This document shows positions 57,527 through 64,000 of a stretch of DNA of 64,000 bases, in pieces. The translations under genes and the position numbers were made by a program. The notes under the pieces are model-generated. The model did no database searches, was not told where the DNA came from, and saw nothing but the letters and a program-made list of their open reading frames with translations. Source of the stretch: Acanthosoma haemorrhoidale (Eukaryota > Arthropoda > Insecta > Hemiptera > Acanthosomatidae); contig OV884012.1 in the NCBI GenBank assembly GCA_930367205.1, forward strand, positions 59,851,239 through 59,915,238, read 5' to 3'. Each line of letters starts with the position of its first letter. Position 1 is the stretch's first letter.

Positions 57527-58639
57527 ATGGCAAGCAGTAGGGACCCCAAAGGCGATGACTTTCATCATCCAAAGAGAGTATGCCGAAAGCGTACTCTACC
57601 ACAAGCCCCCGGAGTAAGTACCTCCAATTCCTTCACCCCCCTAAACTCAAAAGCTCAGTCCGAGGCCAGCACATCCGCCGCCCCTGTTGCCCCCAAATCA
57701 CCACCCCCCCTAATATTAGGGCGGATTAACAGCTACGACCTCACGAGGTTACTAGCTGATAATAACGTCAAGAACTTTAAAATAGTACAGACACAGCAGA
57801 ACACAAAGGTGCTCTGCCACAGCGTGCATGACCAACAGCAAACAATTGCTGCAATTAGGGAATCAAAAATCCCCTTTCATACGTTCGCCCCCCGTGGTAC
57901 TAAGCCCAACAAGAAGTACTTGCTACACGGTTTCGATCTCTCTCACCCGATTGAGGAGATAAAAGCCCACATCAATAGCGTGGGTAGCAATATAATCGAT
58001 GTATATCGATTGAGGCGATCTGACCAAAATGGCGGGAAGACGGAGATCGAGCCGATTCTCGTAATCGGCGACCATACTCTCAAGGCGGAGAACTTAAAGC
58101 AACTCCGTCATATAAATAATGTGCTCTTTAGAGTGAGCACCTTTCATGACAAAAGAGGCATTCCGATGTGCCTTAACTGTCAGGAATACGGCCATACAAG
58201 ACGGTACTGCTTCAAGCAGGCCAAGTGCGTGAGGTGCAGCCAACCTCACGACATAAAAGACTGCCCCAGGGACGCTTCAATTCTTCTCAAATGCGCCAAT
58301 TGCGGGGGAAATCATGTCGCGTCGTACCGACAGTGCCCGTACAGGATTAAACTCCTAGAGACCGCAGAAATCAAGAAACAGGCACAGAATTTCACAGCCG
58401 GGCCGAGAAAAGCTACATTTATGACTGCCCCCCCACCACCACGACAGACTGCCTCCTATGCGCAGATGGCATCAGGTAACACCAGGGCTCCGGAAGTAGC
58501 ACTCCCAGCTCCTCTACCTCAACCCACTAACAACAATGATGCTATGATGAGTATGATGAGCGCTATGCTCACTACCATGAACAATCTCGCCGCACTGGTA
58601 GAGCGGCTATTAACACAGTCTGACCGGGTATCCAAATGA
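57527..58639 (+). CDS. Jockey ORF1, gag-like RNA-binding protein
   Basis: 370 residues that would coat the element RNA and help it reach chromatin. N-terminal region: basic, then Ser/Pro/Ala-rich. Middle (about 60-200): PRE_C2HC-like fold with LILGRINSYDLTRLL and KKYLLHGFDLSHPIEEIKAH. Three zinc knuckles from about residue 218: CLNCQEYGHTRRYC (C-x2-C-x4-H-x4-C), CVRCSQPHDIKDC (C-x2-C-x3-H-x4-C) and CANCGGNHVASYRQC (C-x2-C-x4-H-x6-C), the arrangement usual for Jockey. The Met- and Asn-rich C-terminus (MMSMMSAMLTTMNNL) may be a short helical oligomerisation segment. The stop TGA at 58637 overlaps the ORF2 start. Confidence 0.92.
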   Translation: MASSRDPKGDDFHHPKRVCRKRTLPQAPGVSTSNSFTPLNSKAQSEASTSAAPVAPKSPPPLILGRINSYDLTRLLADNNVKNFKIVQTQQNTKVLCHSVHDQQQTIAAIRESKIPFHTFAPRGTKPNKKYLLHGFDLSHPIEEIKAHINSVGSNIIDVYRLRRSDQNGGKTEIEPILVIGDHTLKAENLKQLRHINNVLFRVSTFHDKRGIPMCLNCQEYGHTRRYCFKQAKCVRCSQPHDIKDCPRDASILLKCANCGGNHVASYRQCPYRIKLLETAEIKKQAQNFTAGPRKATFMTAPPPPRQTASYAQMASGNTRAPEVALPAPLPQPTNNNDAMMSMMSAMLTTMNNLAALVERLLTQSDRVSK

Positions 58640-61302
58640 TGGGTCATAGTATATTAAATTACAACGTTTGCGGCCTTCGGCCCAAACAAGCTGACGTAGA
58701 GACACTTCTACGGTGCCATTCACCAGACGTCGCTGTCCTAACAGACACCCGACTGAAGAAGATTCATTTCTGCCGATTCGCGGGATATACCGCCTACCGC
58801 CACGATACTGAGACCGTCTCTGGAGGAGTAGCAGTGTTAGTGAGGAACGGAGTCCCCTGTAGAAGACTACCCCCACCCGTGACCCTAGGCCCCTCCCACT
58901 ACATCGTAACGCTCCAGTTACGGCTCACAAAAAATATGATAGTGTCAGGAGTCTACAGAAGACCGAGAGCCAATTGCGACTCGGACAAGCTCCTGCTCAC
59001 TACGATAGCTCATGACCGAAGGCACGTCATCGTGGGTGACCTAAATGCGAACCACAGTTGGTGGAGCAGTACGAGGGCTAACGCCCTCGGCCGTTACATC
59101 ACAAAGACACCATTTACGGTCATCCACCCAGGATTGCCGACCTTCCGTCATTTCGCTAACCCAGACAGAACCTCCACGCCAGACCTGCTCCTGACACAAC
59201 AGCCACACCGGGTCACCGGATGCTCGGCCTTAGATTTCACCACCTCCGACCATCGGCCTGTTCTCTATGAACTAGAAGGCGACATGCCAGAGCCACCTGC
59301 TTCTAGGTACAGGTACGATGAGGCCAAATGGGACCTCTACAAGCATCTCATCAAGACCGAGTTGCCCACAATCACGCCCCTGAGACACACTTGGGACATA
59401 GATTACGCTATCTATCAGCTACAGGACGTCATCGATCGAGCTGCCGATGCATCGATCCCGAAATTTTCTCCGAAGCCCCCTTCTCTGAGAAAACCTCCGG
59501 ATCACATCCTACAACTGATTAGACAGCGTAATAACATCAAGAACAGGTGGTTTAGGACCAAAAACAGGGACTTAAAACCGGTTTTAAATGCTCTCACAAA
59601 CCAAGTTAAGTCCCTGATGGCCCAGTGGAAAAATTTGATTTGGGAAGATCGCCTCACCAGTCTCCACGGTGACCACAAGCAATTGTGGAAGCTTGTGAAG
59701 ACCTGCAGGTCCAAAAAGAACGGTGTAAGGCTGGCCGTGAACGGGCAGTTCATTCCCACCACCGAACAAGCGGACATCTTGGCGGCCTATTATGAGGAAG
59801 TCAGTCGTGGCCAGGGACAGCCAATAGGAGCCCTCGACCACCCCTCCCCCACCCTCCCTACCACTACCGAAATCTACACCTCATACCGGCAATGCGCTGC
59901 ATTCATTCGAAGAACGACCGGCAAGAAGGCCCCAGGTCAGGATTCCATCCAGAACATCCTACTCAAGCAGCTGCCGAGGAAAGGAATCTCATTCATAACG
60001 AACGTGTTGAACTCCTGCTTCAGGCTGCACTATTTCCCCCAGAACTGGAAGCACGCTGTAGTGGTCCCCCTTCTGAAACCAGCAAAAAGCGGTTATGAGC
60101 CATCTCATTACCGCCCCATCAGTCTGCTGACTCAACTCTCGAAGCTGTTCGAGAGAATCATCCACGTACATCTCTCCGGGCACTGCGAGTCACAAGAAGT
60201 CATCCCACCAGAGCAGACTGGTTTCAGCACAGGCTTAAGCGCGAACAACAACCTGGTGAGATTGCAACACCACGTCGCATCGAACGTCCGGAGCAACAGA
60301 GCTACCGCTATGATTTCTCTGGACTGTTCGAAAGCTTTCGACTCTGTGGACCACTACATCCTACTTCAACGTCTGAGGGAATACGAATTCTCGGATCAGC
60401 TGCAGAACCTGATAAGATCCTACCTTACAGGCAGAACTTTTTCGGTTCGTATAGGCACTACGTTTACGACCCGAAGAAACTACACTGCCGGTGTCCCCCA
60501 AGGATCGGTGCTAGGCCCCCTGCTGTTCAACATTTACACCGCCCACATCGTAGGAGCCTCGTACCCCAACTGCGAGGTATCCGCGTATGCAGACGATATA
60601 GGTGTTTACAGCACTAGCATCAATCCCTCCAGAGCCCTGAAATTCGCTGAGAGCGCTAGTCAACGGATCTCCGAGAAACTCGATGCCGTCCACATTCAAG
60701 TCAACCCGGCCAAGACGCAAGGAATTATATTCAGTTACAAATCCGGAAAAAAGAAGCTCCCGAAATCCTTCGTCTTAGGCGGCAAAGAGTGCCCTGTAAG
60801 CAACAAGCTGTGCTACCTCGGGATTACCCTCGGTAGGCACTTGTCGTTCACAACTCATCTCGGCAAGAAATTAAAGAGTGTTAGGAAGAAATTCTTCAGC
60901 CTCGGACACCTACTTCACAGCCCGGCTTTATCGGTACGCCTCAAGCTGCTGATATACCAGAGCGTCCTAAGACCTGCTTTGATGTATGGGACCCCTCTCT
61001 TCAAGTATCTGACTCCTAACACTCTCCAAACGCTCCAGCAATTTCAGAACAGAGTTCTCCGCACCTCCCTCAAACATACCCCGTTCGACCGAATGAAGGC
61101 AGACGAGATGCATAAAAAATTTGAAGTGCTCACCATTCAAGATTTTATCAAGAGAAGGCACATCAAATTTTTTGACTCACTCAGACATAGCCACAACCCA
61201 CTATTCTCCGACCTTCAACCACCACCAATGCCCGTCAGATGGAAGCACTGCTGGACCGCCGAAGCCTGGAGGATGATCGACGTCATTGAACCCGATGACT
61301 GA
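58636..61302 (+). CDS. Jockey ORF2, endonuclease-reverse transcriptase
   Basis: 888 residues, fully open; nicks target DNA and reverse-transcribes the element RNA at the nick. APE endonuclease at residues 1-220: LNYNVCGL, LTDTRL, a GVYRRP block, GDLNANHSWW and TSDHRPV with the catalytic His near residue 205. The position normally Glu in the ET motif is Asp here. Reverse transcriptase about 430-760: VVVPLLKP, YRPISLL, QTGFSTG, ISLDCSKAFDSVDH (first Asp), AGVPQGSVLGPLLF, YADD at 651-654, and YLGITLGRHLSF. The end, including RRHIKFFDSLRHSHNPLF, is Jockey-like and there is no RNase H domain. ATG overlaps the ORF1 stop (ATGATG), so ORF2 is probably made by termination-reinitiation. Confidence 0.94.
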   Translation: MMGHSILNYNVCGLRPKQADVETLLRCHSPDVAVLTDTRLKKIHFCRFAGYTAYRHDTETVSGGVAVLVRNGVPCRRLPPPVTLGPSHYIVTLQLRLTKNMIVSGVYRRPRANCDSDKLLLTTIAHDRRHVIVGDLNANHSWWSSTRANALGRYITKTPFTVIHPGLPTFRHFANPDRTSTPDLLLTQQPHRVTGCSALDFTTSDHRPVLYELEGDMPEPPASRYRYDEAKWDLYKHLIKTELPTITPLRHTWDIDYAIYQLQDVIDRAADASIPKFSPKPPSLRKPPDHILQLIRQRNNIKNRWFRTKNRDLKPVLNALTNQVKSLMAQWKNLIWEDRLTSLHGDHKQLWKLVKTCRSKKNGVRLAVNGQFIPTTEQADILAAYYEEVSRGQGQPIGALDHPSPTLPTTTEIYTSYRQCAAFIRRTTGKKAPGQDSIQNILLKQLPRKGISFITNVLNSCFRLHYFPQNWKHAVVVPLLKPAKSGYEPSHYRPISLLTQLSKLFERIIHVHLSGHCESQEVIPPEQTGFSTGLSANNNLVRLQHHVASNVRSNRATAMISLDCSKAFDSVDHYILLQRLREYEFSDQLQNLIRSYLTGRTFSVRIGTTFTTRRNYTAGVPQGSVLGPLLFNIYTAHIVGASYPNCEVSAYADDIGVYSTSINPSRALKFAESASQRISEKLDAVHIQVNPAKTQGIIFSYKSGKKKLPKSFVLGGKECPVSNKLCYLGITLGRHLSFTTHLGKKLKSVRKKFFSLGHLLHSPALSVRLKLLIYQSVLRPALMYGTPLFKYLTPNTLQTLQQFQNRVLRTSLKHTPFDRMKADEMHKKFEVLTIQDFIKRRHIKFFDSLRHSHNPLFSDLQPPPMPVRWKHCWTAEAWRMIDVIEPDD

Positions 61303-61662
61303 ACGAACTACACCCAGCCGAGATATCGAGGCCGATCTCCCGGCCGACTCAACCGAAGCTACAAGACCCCATCTACCTGTTTAAGCAGGGTAGACCTTCC
61401 GGCCGAGTGGCCGACTTATTTCAGCCCCCTGCCGGGGCGGGCCAGGCTTGACCTGGCCGACAACAAACCATTGCCTAGGTACCCCTAGGCTCCACCCTCG
61501 GTAGACTCTCACTACCTTCCCGAATCCACCCGCCTCCTTCAGGCATTCCACACCCTATATCCTTCTCATACACCCTTCAAATGGGGGACTCCCCTTAGTG
61601 AAAGGCACTCATTAGCCCAAAATAATTTTCCCACATCCTAATTTATAAGTTTGAGAGCTAAG
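61303..61662 (+). other. 3' UTR of the Jockey element
   Basis: GC-rich proximal part with several CCGGCCGA-type segments, then an A/T-rich end leading into the poly-A tail. No frame. Confidence 0.8.

Positions 61663-61702
<40 letters not shown>
61663..61702 (+). repeat. Poly-A tail of the Jockey element
   Basis: 40 consecutive A at the 3' end of the LINE; the unbroken length suggests a young insertion. Confidence 0.95.
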
Positions 61703-61706
<4 letters not shown>

Positions 61707-61711
61707 CCACT

Positions 61712-61849
61712 TTTATATTTAATGAACTGATACACTTTTAATAAATTAGTTACGTTGATTCGTAATGAACTGAACAACTAACAGAAGGTAACACGCGAGA
61801 GCGGGATTAGACTGGCTCACATAATCGATACTGCAATCGATACACAACA
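61712..61849 (-). repeat. Inner part of a mag-like LTR
   Basis: On the minus strand it begins TGTTGTGTATCGATTGCAG directly after the purine-rich GCGTGGGAGA (61851-61860), in the right place for the 3' LTR of the pol gene at 61974-64000. With 57199-57250 it would make an LTR of about 190 bases. Confidence 0.6.
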
Positions 61850-61973
61850 GTCTCCCACGCTAATTAGAATAATTAAAAGAATAGACATATTATAGTCTGC
61901 TTAAATCAGGTGGTAAATTGAGTCACATAGTCTAGCAGTTTTCCTGGTGGCCTCCGTTTTCTGCCTGATCGTC

Positions 61974-64000
61974 TCAGAATGGGTTCTGGCTGGAAACGTG
62001 GAGCCTCGGTTGCTCTTGTTGTTGCTGCGGGCGGGTCGATGGTCTTGGACTTGGATCTGGCTGGACGTCTTCTGGAAGATTACTTCTTGGTTCGTCATCA
62101 TTGGTTGGACTCTTGGGTGGTAGAGTAAACATCACTCTCTTCTTGGGTTTGGCGTCGCTCGCAATGAAAAGCAATTGATTGATGTGCCTCTTCAGGCTAT
62201 ATCCACTAATATCGAGTCTAATTATGTAGTGAAGCTTCCCAATTTTTTGGATTACAGTTCCAAGTCTCCATGTTGGTTTGCCAGTGTGGGGGTACCACCT
62301 TGCTTGTATGCGATCTCCCACGCTTAGTTGACGTGTACTACCCTGAGTGGTGCTGGAAAGAGCTGGTGTTTGTGGAGGTGGTTTCAGCAGATCTAATTGA
62401 ATCCGTATTCTACGTTGTAGGTACAATTCCGATGGTGATTTCCCACATGCTAGCGGGGTTGACCTGTATCGCATTAAGATTTCTTGGACTTTTCTTTGGA
62501 GAGGTAACGTAGAACTAGTCATGGCCTGTAATTTCTGTTTAAAGGTCTGAATATTACGTTCTGCGATTCCGTTGGTGGCGGGATGGCCTGGGGCTATGAA
62601 CTTTTGTTGAATGCCATGGTGCGTACAGAATTTGAGAAATGTTTCGCTTTTGAATATTGTTGCGTTATCTGAAACTAGGACTCTTGGTAGGCCGTGAGTT
62701 GAGAATATATCTTGAAGGTATTGAATGGTTGAATCTGTTGTTGGTGCATTCTTGGAGAAACGGACTTCTAGCCAGCGGGACTTAGCATCTACTAAAACGA
62801 AGAAGTGGTGGTCTTGGAATGGTCCCGCATAGTCCATATGAACCCTATCAAAATTCTCTGAGGGTTCATCCCAGTGATGGATGGGTGCTTTGGGGGGATT
62901 TTTTCTAATTCGTACGCATTCCTGACAAGCTCTGACAAGATGTTAAATGTCTTTATCTAGATTTTTCCAGTAAACGTATTGGCGGGATAACTGCTTCATT
63001 TTTACAACCCCTGCATGGGTGTGATGAAGTTCATTAAGAACTGCTTGTTGTAAGGACGTTGGAACGACTACTCGTTGTCCTTTAAAAATTATGCCGTTTT
63101 GCAGGTAGAATTCCGTGATATTATTTTCGCCGTTCAAAAGGTCTGATTTTATTCTGGTTAGTTGCTCATCTCGTGAGGTTTCTTCAGCGAGAGTTTTATA
63201 ATTGAGCGTATCGTTGGAAATAGTATAAATGGTTTCGTTAGAAGTTAACGAGACTTCTTCTTCAATATTTTGTTCAAGTTGGGAAATATTTCCCTGTATA
63301 GAGGATCTTGAAAGGAAATCGGCGTGTACATTTTCTTCTGCCTTTTTATGTTCAATTTGGTAGTCGAAGTTTGTGAGCCAGGTTGCATAGCGTAGAAGTC
63401 TAGCGGACGTCATTGCTGGAATGTGTGCATTCTCGTGCAGAATGTGGGTCAGTGGTCGGTTATCGGTATAAAGGATAAACTTTCTGCCATAAATATAATA
63501 ATAAAATTTTTTGAGAGCAAAAACGATAGACAAGGCCTCTCTGTCTGAACGTGATGCGAAAGCGATAGGTTTTTCTATGCCATTTATGGTGTGTGAGAGT
63601 ACTCCCGCTACCCCGGTTGGTGAGGCGTCGCAAGCTACCGAGAGAGGGAGGTCTGGATTGAAAGGTGTTAAGACTCTATCACTAGAAATTTCGTTTTTTA
63701 ATTGAGTAAAGGCTGATTCACATCTGAAAGACCAGTAGAATTTTTTATGCTTTTGTAAAAGCAGTCTCAATGGATACGATAGTGTTGAAATATTCGGAAT
63801 AAATTTGGCATAATAGGTCACCATGCCCAAAAACCTCTTGACGTCGTCTTGATTTTCTGGTCTTGGTGCCTTCGTAATGGCCGCGACTTTAGCCGGATCT
63901 TTCGAAATTTTGCCTTGTTCGAATACATAACCTAAGTATTGAATTTTGGTCTTGAATAGCTCACATTTTTCTCTATTGAGGTGCAAATCGAATTCTTGTA
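61974..64000 (-). pseudogene. pol: mag-like Ty3/gypsy pol (RT end, RNase H, integrase), partial at the window edge
   Basis: Continues past the right edge. From right to left: RT C-terminus (LHLNREKCELF, IQYLGYVFEQG, KRFLGMVTYYAKFIPNI), RNase H with SVACDASPTGVAGVLS (Asp), SDREALSIVFALKKF (Glu) and LYTDNRPLTHIL (Asp), an HH (HHTHAG) and CC (CQEC) zinc-binding motif, then the integrase core with MDYAGPF (Asp), VSDNAT (Asp) and NGIAERNIQ (Glu), and a C-terminal region with DRIQARWYPHTGKPTWRLGTV. One in-frame TAA at 62943-62945, between HH and CC, is the only interruption seen in this 2-kb part. The motif order and short leader to the LTR fit the mag group. Confidence 0.9.

Larger units (their letters stand above)
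57251..61702 (+). mobile_element. Jockey-clade LINE, complete and open
   Basis: A 4.45-kb non-LTR retrotransposon with about 276 bases of 5' UTR, ORF1 and ORF2 both fully open, a 3' UTR of about 360 bases and a 40-base poly-A tail (61663-61702). A possible 9-bp target-site duplication, TATACCACT, lies at 57242-57250 and 61703-61711. GC-richer than its surroundings. It is the most intact TE in the window and could have been active recently. Confidence 0.88.

Overview
This is a eukaryotic, intron-era genomic window, almost certainly from an arthropod and probably an insect. The background is AT-rich and the recognisable coding sequence is nearly all transposable-element (TE) sequence: gypsy-clade and mag-like Ty3/gypsy LTR retrotransposons, Jockey-type LINEs with insect-style gag-like ORF1 proteins, a mariner and a Tc1-like relic. 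I see no operons, ribosome-binding sites, rRNA, CRISPR arrays or confidently supported host gene. The species cannot be named from the sequence alone.

Layout. 1-6.7 kb: AT-rich DNA with one decayed minus-strand LINE copy (about 4.0-5.8 kb). 6.7-8.1 kb: two converging fragments of an unidentified repeat family that I call 'MESD' after a shared short reading frame, with a minisatellite between them and an (AG)n tract. 8.7-9.6 kb: a long inverted-repeat pair. 11.6-16.9 kb: a nearly complete gypsy-clade LTR retrotransposon (element A) with 188-bp LTRs, a tRNA-Phe-type primer site, gag, protease-RT-RNase H-integrase and no env. 16.9-17.8 kb: the start of a related, decayed element (B). 20.9-21.7 kb: a LINE C-terminus relic and a short LINE insertion with target-site duplication (TSD). 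23.2-26.8 kb: an otherwise full-length Jockey-like LINE (LINE-1F here) with a 14-bp TSD and a large internal deletion. 31.4-32.6 kb: a mariner. 35.3-40.7 kb: a LINE fragment, then gypsy relic C (minus) joined head-to-head to gypsy relic D (plus); C is interrupted by a MESD fragment. 43.9-44.1 kb: another LINE tail with a 14-bp TSD, followed by a 33-bp-arm hairpin. 46.3-46.8 kb: a MESD copy. 48.2-49.2 kb: a Tc1-like relic. 50.8-53.5 kb: a 5'-truncated LINE with an 11-bp TSD. 57.2-64 kb: a mag-like gypsy element (minus, running off the right edge) whose LTR appears to be split by a complete, open Jockey element (ORF1 and ORF2 intact, poly-A tail).

How the parts relate. Three to four gypsy relics (A, B, C, D) belong to one family, and comparing them shows features no single copy shows: gag and pol lie in the same frame separated by a UGA that is conserved, with the distance from UGA to the protease DTG motif exactly 37 codons in both A and C. 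A has nearly identical LTRs but has lost RNase H residues, so it was probably copied in trans. Five or more LINE-1F copies share a tail with a possible hairpin, and TSDs can be read directly for four of them. The most complete potentially mobile unit is the Jockey element at 57.25-61.7 kb.

All family assignments are from motif recognition by eye; no database search was possible. Coordinates of decayed elements are approximate.
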